A stretch of 64,000 bases of DNA, from NCBI GenBank assembly GCA_018365455.1, contig JAGZJZ010000031.1, positions 1-64,000 on the forward strand, read 5' to 3'. The translations under genes and the position numbers were made by a program. The notes under the pieces are model-generated. The model was not told the DNA's origin. It saw only the letters and a program-made list of their open reading frames with translations, and made no database searches. This stretch comes from Clostridiales bacterium (GTDB taxonomy: Bacteria; Bacillota; Clostridia; Lachnospirales; Lachnospiraceae). Shown in pieces: positions 53,108 to 62,103 of this stretch (positions are counted from its first letter, which is position 1; each line of letters starts with the position of its first letter).

Positions 53108-53881
53108 ATGGATGCGTATACAAGTTTTGCATCGGTCTATGACCTGTTCATGGACAATGTGCCCTATGAGCAGTGGAGCGGTTATCTGGTCTCGCTGCTT
53201 CAGGAATACGGGATAGAAGATGGCCTGATACTGGATCTGGGCTGTGGCACAGGCAGCCTGACAGAACAGCTGGCTAAAAAAGGCTATGATATGATAGGTG
53301 TGGATAATTCTTCCGATATGCTGGAAATAGCAATGGATAAAAAAGCAGCTTCCGGGCTGGATATTCTTTATCTGATGCAGGATATGAGGGATTTTGAACT
53401 GTACGGAACCGTAAAGGCTGTGGTGAGTATCTGTGATTCTATGAACTATATCCTGTCGGAAGATGAACTAACTACGGTATTTCGGCTGGTGAATAATTAT
53501 CTGGATCCCGGTGGGATTTTTATATTTGATTTAAATACTATTTATAAGTACAGTCTCATGGGAGATGCCACGATTGCTGAAAACAGGGAGGAAGGAAGCT
53601 TTATCTGGGAAAACAGCTATTATGAAGAAGACCGGATGAACGAATACGATCTGACTCTATTCATCAGACAGGAATCCGGACTGTACGAAAAATACGAAGA
53701 AACACATTACCAAAAGGCCTATGAGCTGGAAACCGTGAAGGAGTTACTGGCGGATGCGGGAATGGAGTACATATGCGCTTATGATGCATTTACAAGGGAA
53801 CAGCCCCGTGACGACAGTGAGCGCATTTATGTGGCGGCCAGGGAGAAAGGGAAGCTGAAAGAACAGAAAAAAGGAGTATGA
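53108..53881 (+). CDS. SAM-dependent methyltransferase
   Basis: 257 residues, class I methyltransferase. YTSFASVYDLFMDNVPYEQW opens it; ILDLGCGTGSLTEQLA is SAM motif I and MIGVDNSSDMLEIA follows. I start at ATG 53108, 8 nt after AGAGG, rather than the GTG at 53099 that overlaps that site. It lies 3 nt before hslO, so the two form a unit. The methyl acceptor is unknown. Confidence 0.9.
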   Translation: MDAYTSFASVYDLFMDNVPYEQWSGYLVSLLQEYGIEDGLILDLGCGTGSLTEQLAKKGYDMIGVDNSSDMLEIAMDKKAASGLDILYLMQDMRDFELYGTVKAVVSICDSMNYILSEDELTTVFRLVNNYLDPGGIFIFDLNTIYKYSLMGDATIAENREEGSFIWENSYYEEDRMNEYDLTLFIRQESGLYEKYEETHYQKAYELETVKELLADAGMEYICAYDAFTREQPRDDSERIYVAAREKGKLKEQKKGV

Positions 53882-53884
53882 AAA

Positions 53885-54763
53885 ATGACAGATTATATAG
53901 TAAGAGCTACAGCAGCAAATAACCAGATCAGGGCATTTGCAGCTACTACAAGGGATATGGTTGAAAAGGCAAGGAGTGTCCACAACACAAGTCCGGTAGC
54001 CACAGCAGCCCTGGGCAGACTGTTAACTGCAGGAGCGATGATGGGAACGATGATGAAAGGGGAAAAGGATATCCTGACTCTTCAGATCAAAGCGGGGGGA
54101 CCGATAAACGGCATTACCGTTACGGCAGACAGCAAGGCAAATGTGAAAGGTTATGTGGGCAATCCGGAAGTGATGCTCCCACCAAATGCAAAAGGAAAAT
54201 TAGATGTGGCAGGCGCCGTAGGCGTAGGCTTACTTCAGGTAATCAAGGATATGGGACTAAAAGAGCCATATGTAGGGCAGACTGTTTTGCAGACAAGCGA
54301 AATTGCAGAAGATTTAACTTATTATTTTGCTACATCTGAGCAGGTGCCGTCATCGGTTGGACTGGGCGTACTGATGGAACATGATAATACGGTAAAGCAG
54401 GCAGGAGGGTTTATTATCCAGTTGATGCCGTTTACAGAGGATGCAGTTATTGATGCATTAGAGAAAAAGCTCCAGGAAGTGACAAGCGTTACCTCCATGC
54501 TGGATGCCGGAGATACACCGGAGATGATATTGGATAAACTGCTGGGAGATTTCGGCGTTCAGATCACGGATAAAGTACCGGCGAATTTTTACTGCAACTG
54601 TACCAAGCACAGGGTGGAAAAAGCCATTATCAGTATCGGTAAGAAGGATATCCAGGAAATGATCGATGATGAGAAACCAATTGAAGTCAACTGTCATTTC
54701 TGCAATACAAAATACGAATTTTCGGTAGAGGAATTAAAGCAGATTCTTAAGAAAAGCAGATAA
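53885..54763 (+). CDS. hslO: Redox-regulated chaperone Hsp33
   Basis: 292 residues. The holdase becomes active on oxidative unfolding. GRLLTAGAMMGTMMKG and the C-terminal zinc site with CNC...CHFC spacing (CxC and CxxC around residues 238 and 271) are characteristic. AAGGAG precedes the ATG. It is coupled closely to the methyltransferase gene. About 190 bp to nadE hold a partial palindromic repeat and no gene. Confidence 0.94.
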   Translation: MTDYIVRATAANNQIRAFAATTRDMVEKARSVHNTSPVATAALGRLLTAGAMMGTMMKGEKDILTLQIKAGGPINGITVTADSKANVKGYVGNPEVMLPPNAKGKLDVAGAVGVGLLQVIKDMGLKEPYVGQTVLQTSEIAEDLTYYFATSEQVPSSVGLGVLMEHDNTVKQAGGFIIQLMPFTEDAVIDALEKKLQEVTSVTSMLDAGDTPEMILDKLLGDFGVQITDKVPANFYCNCTKHRVEKAIISIGKKDIQEMIDDEKPIEVNCHFCNTKYEFSVEELKQILKKSR

Positions 54764-54837
54764 TTTGTACGTACAACATGATAAGGTTTATCAGTAATGA
54801 TGTATGAAATATAGTTTTATTGAAGCCCCGTTTGGCC

Positions 54838-54920
54838 AGAGCGTGTTTAAAAATGCTCTCATGACTGCAGGCGTAGATTCGTGCATATACGGTGGTGTAT
54901 GCGGCCGGAGTGTCGGCGGG
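54838..54920. repeat. Partial copy of the GAGCGTGTTT palindromic element
   Basis: AGAGCGTGTTTAAAAATGC opens the copy as at 27452, and an internal GCATATAC-GGTG-GTGTATGC hairpin follows. No matching right end is visible before the nadE ribosome site, so the copy is truncated. Confidence 0.55.
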
Positions 54921-54955
54921 TATAAATCAGAAAAAGAGGAAGGGCGGGATCAGGG

Positions 54956-56869
54956 ATGCATCATGGATTTATAAAAGCGGCTGCCGCTACGCCGGAGATA
55001 AAAGTAGCAGATTGTATCACAAACGCATCGGAAATATGCAGGCTGATGGATGAAGCGTGTGTTAATGGAGCTAAAATCATTGTATTTCCGGAGCTTTGTA
55101 TTACCGGATATACCTGTGGAGATCTCTTCTGGCAGGAAACCCTGTTGGATGAGGCAAAACATGAATTACATCGGATTATTTTCCACTCATTAGACAAGGA
55201 TGCCATTATATTTGTGGGGCTGCCCTGGGAAAAAGACAATAAACTCTATAACGTTGCAGCAGTGATCAGTCATGGAAAACTGCTTGGGCTGATACCCAAA
55301 AGGCATTTACCCAACTATGGGGAGTTCTATGAAATGCGACATTTTACATTGGGTAATGAGGCGGTAGAGTGGGTGGAATTTGAAGGAATGCCCATACCCT
55401 TTGGTACCAGGCAGATTTTTTGCTGTAAGGAAATGGAAGGACTGCAGATCGGTGCGGAAATATGCGAGGACTTATGGTCACCCAATCCTCCAAGTACGGG
55501 ACATGCGCTGGCGGGAGCTACGGTGATTGTAAATCTGTCAGCAAGCGATGAGACTACGGGAAAAGACCAGTACCGCCTTTCCTTAATTGGCGGACAGTCT
55601 GCAAGGCTGATCTGCGGATATGTGTATGCAAGTGCCGGAGAAGGGGAATCCACAACCGATCTGGTATTCGGCGGACATAACCTGATTGCAGAAAACGGCT
55701 CCCTTTTAAGCCAGTCCAGGCGCTTTCAGAATGAAACCATATATGGAGAAATCGATATTCGCCGTCTGCGCAGTGAACGAAGGAAAAATACCACATTTAT
55801 GGCTGAAAAAATGAATGAGTATGAAAAGATCGCATTTTCACTCCAGCCGGTGGAAGTCGTGCTTTCACGGCATTTTGATCCCAATCCATTTGTACCAAGT
55901 GACAAGTCAGACCGGGACAGACGTTGTGAAGAGATTCTGTGCATTCAGGCGATGGGGCTGAAAAAACGGTTAAAGCACACAAACTGTAAGTCAGCTGTAG
56001 TAGGAATCTCAGGCGGACTGGATTCTACGCTGGCACTTCTGGTAACCGTAAAAGCATTCGACATGCTGGGGCTGGACCGCAGCCAGATCATTTCCGTTAC
56101 CATGCCCTGCTTTGGAACCACAGACAGGACTTACACCAATGCATGTGACCTTACCCGGAAGCTGGGTGCCACACTTCGGGAAGTAGATATCAAGGAAGCG
56201 GTAAGCCTGCATTTTGAAGATATCGGACACGATAAAGATTCCCATGATGTAACCTATGAAAACAGCCAGGCAAGAGAACGTACCCAGGTACTGATGGATA
56301 TTGCCAACCAATGCGGCGGTCTTGTGATCGGTACCGGAGATATGTCCGAACTGGCGCTTGGATGGGCAACTTACAATGGGGATCATATGTCCATGTACGG
56401 AGTCAATGCTTCCGTTCCCAAGACCCTGGTAAGGCACCTGGTACGCTACTATGCGGATACCTGCGGCGATGAAGTATTAAGCCGGACACTTTTGGATGTA
56501 CTGGATACCCCGGTAAGCCCGGAACTACTGCCGCCAAAGGATGGAGAAATTTCCCAGAAGACAGAAGATCTGGTGGGGCCTTATGAGCTGCATGATTTTT
56601 TCCTGTATTATATACTGCGGTTTGGATATGAACCGGCAAAAATATTTAGAATTGCGAAAAAAGCATTTGCAGGCAGTTACGATGAGGAAATGATATTAAA
56701 GTGGATGAAAACCTTTTACCGCAGATTCTTCTCACAGCAGTTTAAGCGCTCCTGTCTTCCGGACGGACCAAAAGTGGGTTCGGTTGCGGTGTCACCCAGA
56801 GGGGATCTGAGAATGCCAAGCGATGCCAGCGCCAGAATCTGGCTGGAAAATCTGGACCATCTTTCATAA
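54956..56869 (+). CDS. nadE: Glutamine-dependent NAD+ synthetase
   Basis: 637 residues, the fused form. The N-terminal nitrilase-type glutaminase (about 1-280) has catalytic Glu in VFPELCITGY, Lys in IPKRHLPNY and Cys in EICEDLW. The C-terminal synthetase has the PP-loop VVGISGGLDSTLALL and GTGDMSELALGW. It makes NAD from deamido-NAD, ATP and glutamine. The ATG at 54956 has a GAGGAAGG site 11 nt upstream. A separate terminator and promoter follow, so it is not tied to the alcohol dehydrogenase gene. Confidence 0.95.
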   Translation: MHHGFIKAAAATPEIKVADCITNASEICRLMDEACVNGAKIIVFPELCITGYTCGDLFWQETLLDEAKHELHRIIFHSLDKDAIIFVGLPWEKDNKLYNVAAVISHGKLLGLIPKRHLPNYGEFYEMRHFTLGNEAVEWVEFEGMPIPFGTRQIFCCKEMEGLQIGAEICEDLWSPNPPSTGHALAGATVIVNLSASDETTGKDQYRLSLIGGQSARLICGYVYASAGEGESTTDLVFGGHNLIAENGSLLSQSRRFQNETIYGEIDIRRLRSERRKNTTFMAEKMNEYEKIAFSLQPVEVVLSRHFDPNPFVPSDKSDRDRRCEEILCIQAMGLKKRLKHTNCKSAVVGISGGLDSTLALLVTVKAFDMLGLDRSQIISVTMPCFGTTDRTYTNACDLTRKLGATLREVDIKEAVSLHFEDIGHDKDSHDVTYENSQARERTQVLMDIANQCGGLVIGTGDMSELALGWATYNGDHMSMYGVNASVPKTLVRHLVRYYADTCGDEVLSRTLLDVLDTPVSPELLPPKDGEISQKTEDLVGPYELHDFFLYYILRFGYEPAKIFRIAKKAFAGSYDEEMILKWMKTFYRRFFSQQFKRSCLPDGPKVGSVAVSPRGDLRMPSDASARIWLENLDHLS

Positions 56870-56937
56870 TTGGAACAGGGAAAGAATGATCCAAAACCGG
56901 ATGTAAGCTGGTTTATTTTAGAAAGTATAAGAGGTAG

Positions 56938-56974
56938 ACGGAGGGCGGATTTTGTCCCTCCGTTTATTTGTTTT
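56938..56974 (+). terminator. nadE terminator
   Basis: ACGGAGGG pairs with CCCTCCGT across a CGGATTTTGT loop, followed by TTATTTGTTTTT. Confidence 0.85.
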
Positions 56975-57085
56975 TATCTGCGCAAGTAGTGTTGCACTGC
57001 ATAAGGGGGATACGTAGTGTCCGCCATCAGCGGGCACCAATTTTACATAAGAATATAAAATTTTTATGATATCCGCCATTAGGGG

Positions 57086-57114
57086 TTGCGTTAATTATTT
57101 AACAATGCTATAAT
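57086..57114 (+). promoter_or_regulatory. Promoter of the alcohol dehydrogenase gene
   Basis: TTGCGT (57086-57091), 17-bp spacer, TATAAT (57109-57114). Within the 359-bp gap 56870-57228 it lies between the nadE terminator and a half palindromic element. CCGCCAT occurs twice nearby (57017 and 57073) with no clear role. Confidence 0.65.
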
Positions 57115-57144
57115 AGGAAACGAATCAAGTACATATTAAAGCCT

Positions 57145-57198
57145 GCTTGAAATTTCAGGCACACAGCTGTCAGAAATCAATTTTCAAACACGCTCTAA
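57145..57198. repeat. Right-half copy of the palindromic element
   Basis: CACAGCTGTCAGAAATCAATT followed by TTCAAACACGCTCTA is the inverse of the left end at 27451, including the AGCTGTG block. The left half is absent. It lies in the leader of the alcohol dehydrogenase gene. Confidence 0.65.
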
Positions 57199-57228
57199 TC
57201 TAATTTAAATATAATGGAGGACTATCGT

Positions 57229-58410
57229 ATGAACAGATTTACATTACCAAGAGATTTATACTGGGGAAAAGGTTCCCTTGAATTTTTAAAACAATTGGAC
57301 GGAAAGAAAGCAATCCTGGTTCTGGGCGGCGGTTCTATGAAGAAATTCGGATTCGTTGACAAAGTAACTTCTTACTTAAAAGAAGCAGGAATAGAAGTAA
57401 AATTATTTGAAAATGTTGAGCCGGACCCATCTGTTGAAACTGTAATGAAGGGCGCGGCAGCAATGAGAGAATTTGAGCCGGACTGGATTATTGCAATGGG
57501 CGGTGGTTCTCCAATCGACGCAGCAAAAGCAATGTGGGTATTCTACGAATATCCGGATACTACATTTGAAGCAATTATCCAGCCATTTTCTTTCCCGACT
57601 TTAAGACAGAAAGCAAAATTCCTGGCGATTCCTTCCACATCCGGAACAGCTACCGAAGTTACCGCATTCTCCGTTATTACAGATTATGCAAAAGGTATTA
57701 AATATCCGCTGGCTGATTTCAATATCACACCGGACGTAGCAATCGTGGATCCTGAATTAGCAGAAACAATGCCGGCACATTTAACAGCATATACAGGTAT
57801 GGACGCTTTAACACATGCAATCGAAGCATATGTGTCCACCTTAAACGGACCTTTTACAGATCCCCTTGCATTAAAAGCAATTGCAATGGTAAATGAATAT
57901 CTTCCGGAATCCTATAAAGGAGACATGGCTGCAAGAGAACAGATGCATTACGGACAATGTCTGGCTGGCATGGCATTCTCCAATGCGCTTCTTGGAATCG
58001 TGCATTCCATGGCACACAAGACAGGTGCTGCATTCAGTACAGGACATATTACCCATGGACTTGCAAATGCAATGTATCTGCCATACGTTATCCAGTATAA
58101 TGCAAAAGATGCTGCAGCGTTAAAGAGGTATGCAGAGATTGCAAGATCAATCAGCCTGAAGGGTGATACAGACGAAGAATTAATGAAAGCACTGTGTGCA
58201 AAGATCGATGCATTAAATGTAGAATTCAGCATTCCGAAGACATTAAAAGAGTTTGGAATTAAAGAAGACGAATTTAATGAAAAGATCGCTGGAATTGCAG
58301 AACTGGCTGTAGGGGATGCTTGTACAGGTTCCAACCCAAGAGCAATTGATCCTAAGCAAATGGAACAATTATTCAGATGTATCTATGACGGAAAAGCAGT
58401 AGAATTTTAA
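57229..58410 (+). CDS. Iron-containing alcohol dehydrogenase
   Basis: 393 residues, group III ADH of the YqhD/butanol-dehydrogenase type. The NAD(P)-binding GGGS and MGGGSPIDAAKAMW loops, AIPSTSGTATEVTAF, and metal ligands in DPEL, TGMDALTHAIEAY, GIVHSMAHKTGAAF and the following TGHITHGLAN are visible. GGAGG lies 8 nt before ATG 57229; the upstream ATG (57214) overlaps that site. It has its own promoter and terminator. In a fermenting clostridium it would reduce aldehydes to alcohols, and the well-preserved codons suggest high expression. NADH or NADPH preference is not clear. Confidence 0.93.
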   Translation: MNRFTLPRDLYWGKGSLEFLKQLDGKKAILVLGGGSMKKFGFVDKVTSYLKEAGIEVKLFENVEPDPSVETVMKGAAAMREFEPDWIIAMGGGSPIDAAKAMWVFYEYPDTTFEAIIQPFSFPTLRQKAKFLAIPSTSGTATEVTAFSVITDYAKGIKYPLADFNITPDVAIVDPELAETMPAHLTAYTGMDALTHAIEAYVSTLNGPFTDPLALKAIAMVNEYLPESYKGDMAAREQMHYGQCLAGMAFSNALLGIVHSMAHKTGAAFSTGHITHGLANAMYLPYVIQYNAKDAAALKRYAEIARSISLKGDTDEELMKALCAKIDALNVEFSIPKTLKEFGIKEDEFNEKIAGIAELAVGDACTGSNPRAIDPKQMEQLFRCIYDGKAVEF

Positions 58411-58422
58411 GAATTTGTTATG

Positions 58423-58454
58423 AACCGGGAGGAAATGGCCTCCCGGTTTTTTTG
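58423..58454 (+). terminator. Alcohol dehydrogenase terminator
   Basis: AACCGGGAGG pairs with CCTCCCGGTT across AAATGG, followed by seven T. Confidence 0.92.
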
Positions 58455-58523
58455 TGTGGATAGAGACATATTCCGATAGGTTCTGATACTGCAGGGAAAA
58501 GTTTATATGTGGTTTGTTAAAGG

Positions 58524-58579
58524 CATTATATGGGGGTTTTGCTGATACAAAGCGTATTACTTAGTATCCCCATATTAAT
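58524..58579. repeat. Palindrome upstream of the YHYH gene
   Basis: ATTATATGGGG and CCCCATATTAAT are inverted and enclose a smaller GATAC-AAAGC-GTATT stem. No T tract follows, so it is not a classic terminator. It may be an operator or leader structure. Confidence 0.4.
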
Positions 58580-58681
58580 AACCTGAACTTATACATTGTA
58601 GTACTGGTAATTCACAGAAAAATATGTTATCATAATGCCATCACAAGTGATACGATAAAGTACAACGGAGGAAAATCAGTT

Positions 58682-59407
58682 ATGAAAAAAATCAGACGTA
58701 TTCTATGTATAGCGTTATGTCTGGCGCTTTGTTTTTCAAATGCAGCATTTGCCCATTCCGGCAGAACAGATGGCAGTGGCGGTCATCGTGACAACAACAA
58801 CGTAAGCGGATTGGGATATTATCATTATCACTGCGGAGGGAATCCCCCACATCTGCATTCCAATGGTGTATGCCCTTATTCGGGCGGAGGCAGTGCAGAA
58901 CCTTCGGTACCATCCACTGAGCCGGCACAAGAACCGACAACAGAACCAGCACCAAAGCCTACATCAAATATCAATATCAAGAGAAAAACTACGAAAATGG
59001 CGGTAGGAACCACATTCCAGTTTAAAGCATCCGGAGCACGCGGCTACACAGTCAAGTGGCTAAGCTCTAACTCAAAATTGGCAAAGGTTTATAAAAGCGG
59101 GAAAGTAGTAGCCCGCAGGGCAGGACAGGTTACCATTACTGCAAAAGCATACGGATCGAATGATAAATGCAATATAAAAATTGTGGATCCCAGGATGACA
59201 CTAACCAAATTAAACTTAAAAGTTGGAGAGTCTAAGCAAATAAGAGTAAAAGGCAGTAATTCTAAAAAGAAATGGAATACTTCTAACAGAAAGGTAGCGG
59301 AGGTTACCAATAAGGGAGTTGTGACCGGAAAATCAGCCGGCAGTTCCCGAATTACTGTGAGAGTAGACGGAAAATTATTAAAGTGCAGTGTGACAGTCAC
59401 AAAATAA
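58682..59407 (+). CDS. Secreted YHYH-domain protein with two Big2-like repeats
   Basis: 241 residues. The signal peptide ends near AAFA (residue 24). Residues 25-66 hold a His-rich YHYH domain: HSGRTDGSGGH, GLGYYHYHCGG and HLHSNGVCPY, with two Cys and many His that could hold metal. A Pro/Glu/Thr linker follows. Then come two lysine-rich Big2-like Ig repeats (about 95-165 and 170-241), with SSNSKLAKVYKSGKVVARRA in the first. Family function is unknown; a wall-associated metal or redox role is only a guess. The basic repeats may bind anionic wall polymers. Confidence 0.85.
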   Translation: MKKIRRILCIALCLALCFSNAAFAHSGRTDGSGGHRDNNNVSGLGYYHYHCGGNPPHLHSNGVCPYSGGGSAEPSVPSTEPAQEPTTEPAPKPTSNINIKRKTTKMAVGTTFQFKASGARGYTVKWLSSNSKLAKVYKSGKVVARRAGQVTITAKAYGSNDKCNIKIVDPRMTLTKLNLKVGESKQIRVKGSNSKKKWNTSNRKVAEVTNKGVVTGKSAGSSRITVRVDGKLLKCSVTVTK

Positions 59408-59450
59408 TAAAATCCATAATACATAACAAACTATAGTTACATATAAAAAA

Positions 59451-59510
59451 GAAAACCGGGTATCTCAAAGTAAAAGCAATCCTGCTTTTAGGAGAGATAC
59501 CCGGTTTTCT
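59451..59510. terminator. Bidirectional terminator, YHYH gene and FMN-bind-like gene
   Basis: GAAAACCGGGTATCTC pairs with GAGATACCCGGTTTTC, with an inner TAAAAGCA-ATCC-TGCTTTTA stem. A and T tracts flank it, serving both convergent genes. Confidence 0.9.
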
Positions 59511-59515
59511 CAAAA

Positions 59516-59983
59516 TTACTCTTCCTCCGTTTTTACCTGCGCTGTTTCCAAAGCACTGTCAATGGCATCCAGCAATATCTGGGAAGTATATTTACTGTCC
59601 TGAGAATATGTAATGCCATCGGTAGACTGCGTATCATATATCTGAGTGGCGATTTCCTCCAGTGCCGGCTGCACAAGTGGAAACATCGTCGTTACTGTGT
59701 CGCTTAAATTCACCAGACGAATAGAATTGATATGATCCTGGTCTACCACGACTTCTACGTCGATGGCATTGTCATTCAGGGTGATTGGAGTGGTATAGAC
59801 TCCGGCGACATATTTCATAGCTGCAGTCGTTTCTGTTGGTTGGTCATCTTTGGCTTTCTCCTTGTCCCTGGGCGTGAACATAAAAATGAAGAGTATGATC
59901 AGGATTATCCCCAGTGTCACAAAAATCCCTGTGTAAATCAGTTCCCGCATTTTAAAAACTACTATCTTTGTCTTTGAACCCAT
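59516..59983 (-). CDS. Membrane-anchored FMN-bind-like protein
   Basis: 155 residues. One transmembrane helix at about 14-35 is followed by an acidic linker. A small domain then begins AGVYTTPITL and ends SKYTSQILLDAIDSAL. This layout recalls FMN_bind domains (NqrC/RnfG type), where a S-G-A-T-x-T-S motif carries FMN on Thr. Here the matching stretch is DGITYSQDSKYTS, so the flavinylation motif is altered. The start has GGGGGA upstream. It is a single gene between terminator and DegV promoter. The assignment is tentative. Confidence 0.55.
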   Translation of the reverse strand: MGSKTKIVVFKMRELIYTGIFVTLGIILIILFIFMFTPRDKEKAKDDQPTETTAAMKYVAGVYTTPITLNDNAIDVEVVVDQDHINSIRLVNLSDTVTTMFPLVQPALEEIATQIYDTQSTDGITYSQDSKYTSQILLDAIDSALETAQVKTEEE

Positions 59984-60127
59984 CCATAGTCCCCCTCGAT
60001 GATTACTTTTCTACATTCTATTAACCAGTGGGACGCTTTATGCAATAAATTTTGTGTTTTCTTCCACGCTTGCATAAAACCTCAATTAGTGTTATGATGA
60101 AAAAAAGTTTTAACGGGAGGAAAGCAG

Positions 60128-60997
60128 ATGAGAGATTACATTATTACGACGGATAATACCACGGATTTACCCGAGGAATATATCCAGAAGCATGGCTTAG
60201 GCATGCTTTCTTTGACTTATATGATAGATGGCGAAACTTATAACAGGAAGCACGAACTGCCTTACAAGGAATTTTACAAAAAGATGCGGGCAGGATCCAT
60301 GCCGACCACATCCCAGGTCAATCCGGAGGAAGCAAAAGAAGAGCTTCGGGAATTTCTGGAAGATGGAAAAGATATTATTCATATCGCATTTTCAAGCGGT
60401 CTGAGCGGCAGCTATAACAGTGCCCGGATTGCAGCCGAGGAACTGCGTGAGGAAATGCCTGAAAGGAAAATTACAGTTATAGATTCCCTCTGTGCTTCTT
60501 TAGGAGAGGGGCTTTTGGTACATAAGGCGCTTCAGTTAAAGGCGCAGGGTATGGAGTATGAGGAACTGGTGAAATGGCTGGAGGATCATAAGCTTAACGT
60601 AGTCCATAATTTTACAGTGGATGATTTGTTCCATCTGTACAGAGGCGGCAGAGTATCAAAGGCAGCCGCAGTACTGGGAACTATGATTCATTTAAAACCG
60701 GTGCTTCACGTAGACAATGAAGGCCGCCTGATACCGGTTGCCAAGGTGAGGGGACGTAAGAAATCCCTTGCAGCCCTGGTGGAGAATATGGAAAAGCAAA
60801 TCGGTAGTTACCAGGATAAAAATGATATTGTATTTATCAGCCATGGTGACTGCATCGAAGACGCGGAGTATGTAAAATCCCTGATTGAGGAAAAATTCGG
60901 TATCAAAGCATTTTTGATTAATCCGGTAGGTCCAACCATTGGTGCCCATTCCGGTCCGGGGACACTGGCACTGTTTTATATGGGAGATGTGCGGTAA
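60128..60997 (+). CDS. DegV family fatty-acid-binding protein
   Basis: 289 residues. The ITTDNTTDLPEEY start, GSMPTTSQVNPEEAKEE, FSSGLSGSYNSARIAAEE and SLCASLGEGLLV blocks are diagnostic of DegV (FakB-like). These proteins bind a fatty acid for phosphorylation by FakA so that exogenous fatty acids enter phospholipids. No FakA gene is nearby. GGGAGG precedes the ATG. Confidence 0.92.
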   Translation: MRDYIITTDNTTDLPEEYIQKHGLGMLSLTYMIDGETYNRKHELPYKEFYKKMRAGSMPTTSQVNPEEAKEELREFLEDGKDIIHIAFSSGLSGSYNSARIAAEELREEMPERKITVIDSLCASLGEGLLVHKALQLKAQGMEYEELVKWLEDHKLNVVHNFTVDDLFHLYRGGRVSKAAAVLGTMIHLKPVLHVDNEGRLIPVAKVRGRKKSLAALVENMEKQIGSYQDKNDIVFISHGDCIEDAEYVKSLIEEKFGIKAFLINPVGPTIGAHSGPGTLALFYMGDVR

Positions 60998-61010
60998 GAA
61001 GTTTTGTTCT

Positions 61011-61040
61011 CCGTTTGGCTTGTTGCTCGCGGGAATAAAT
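61011..61040 (+). repeat. Partial copy of the GC-rich palindromic element
   Basis: CCGTTTGGCTTGTTGCTCGC followed by GGGAATAAAT nearly repeats 62192-62221. It lies between DegV and its terminator. Confidence 0.65.
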
Positions 61041-61042
61041 TT

Positions 61043-61087
61043 ATAACCGTTTAGATGGAAAGTATTTCCTCTAAACGGTTATTTTTA
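61043..61087. terminator. Bidirectional terminator between DegV and PAP2 genes
   Basis: ATAACCGTTTAGATGGAAA pairs almost fully with TTTCCTCTAAACGGTTAT, followed by TTTTTATTT. Confidence 0.9.
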
Positions 61088-61097
61088 TTTCAATTTT

Positions 61098-61994
61098 TTA
61101 TTTTTTCCCACCAAGAAATTTCACTCTCTGAAAAATAAAAGGATAGGCGGCAATTACCCAGAGAACTAGAATAAAGTACTGAAGCATCTCAGCCGGAATA
61201 CTGCCGCCCAGAAGGGCCTTTAAGATGCCTTTTAGTAACAGGGCGGAAGCAATACCCAGAATGAACTTTGCAGCCTGTTTTGATACCGTTGTTTCTGTCT
61301 CAAAATTAATATAAGTCCGTTCCAGATACCAACCGATAGCAAAGCCAAGACCCGAGCCTGCGGCCTTGCAGCAATCAGCAGCATACACTGCGTTTATGGT
61401 GCCGTTTTTCAGCAGTGCCAGAGCATAGATCATAGACAAAAAAGAAAATCCAGCCAGTACAATACTGAGTATCAGATTAGACTTTGGAGTATTCTCCAGC
61501 TTGTCGAATAATTTATGAATTAAAATAGAAATAATAACTGCCATAGCCATTGCGGTCAACACATCTTTGGGCGTATGGACGCCTAAGTACATTCTGGAAA
61601 ATCCCACTAGTAGAAAAATCACAACACAGATTATTTTTATCCATTTCTGTTTCAGGGAAAGAGCCAGCGTCATAAAGAGCGAAGTTGCACTTTGTGTGTG
61701 TCCGCTGGGAAAAGAATAACCCGTTGCGGCAGGTACGGCAGATGGAACTGCCTGAAAATCCGGATCCAGAACCCAGGGTCTTGGAATCCGGAATGTAATC
61801 TTTAGATTTTGCAGCAGCATGCCTGCAGCAAAAAACGAAAGTGCAATTTTATAAGCCAGCTTTTTATCCAGACACCAATATAAGATGCAGATAATTCCAA
61901 GAACCAGCATTTCCTGGCCAAAAAAGGTAAAAAATTGAAAAACGGTATTTAATACAGGCGACCGTATGCCTTCCAGTAAGTGTAAAAATTCCAT
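61098..61994 (-). CDS. PAP2-family membrane phosphatase
   Basis: 298 residues with seven or more hydrophobic helices. The three PAP2 motifs are present: KITFRIPRP (motif 1), PSGHTQSAT (motif 2) and SRMYLGVHTPKDV (motif 3). It would dephosphorylate a lipid such as undecaprenyl pyrophosphate or phosphatidic acid at the outer face. I start at ATG 61994, with GGAG 8 nt upstream; two GTG codons before it overlap that site. Confidence 0.9.
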   Translation of the reverse strand: MEFLHLLEGIRSPVLNTVFQFFTFFGQEMLVLGIICILYWCLDKKLAYKIALSFFAAGMLLQNLKITFRIPRPWVLDPDFQAVPSAVPAATGYSFPSGHTQSATSLFMTLALSLKQKWIKIICVVIFLLVGFSRMYLGVHTPKDVLTAMAMAVIISILIHKLFDKLENTPKSNLILSIVLAGFSFLSMIYALALLKNGTINAVYAADCCKAAGSGLGFAIGWYLERTYINFETETTVSKQAAKFILGIASALLLKGILKALLGGSIPAEMLQYFILVLWVIAAYPFIFQRVKFLGGKK

Positions 61995-62103
61995 ATTCAC
62001 CACTCCAATTTATATTTTTAAAAACAGTATAACATAATTTTGCTAATTTTGGGAAAGTCTATTCATAGAGAAGTTAAAAACCCGGCAAGTGCGTCAGTTT
62101 GAT

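Noticed and set aside
57000..57085. Repeated CCGCCAT segments as an operator or small RNA
   Set aside because: Two short similar stretches with no symmetry, promoter or terminator of their own; too little to support a feature.
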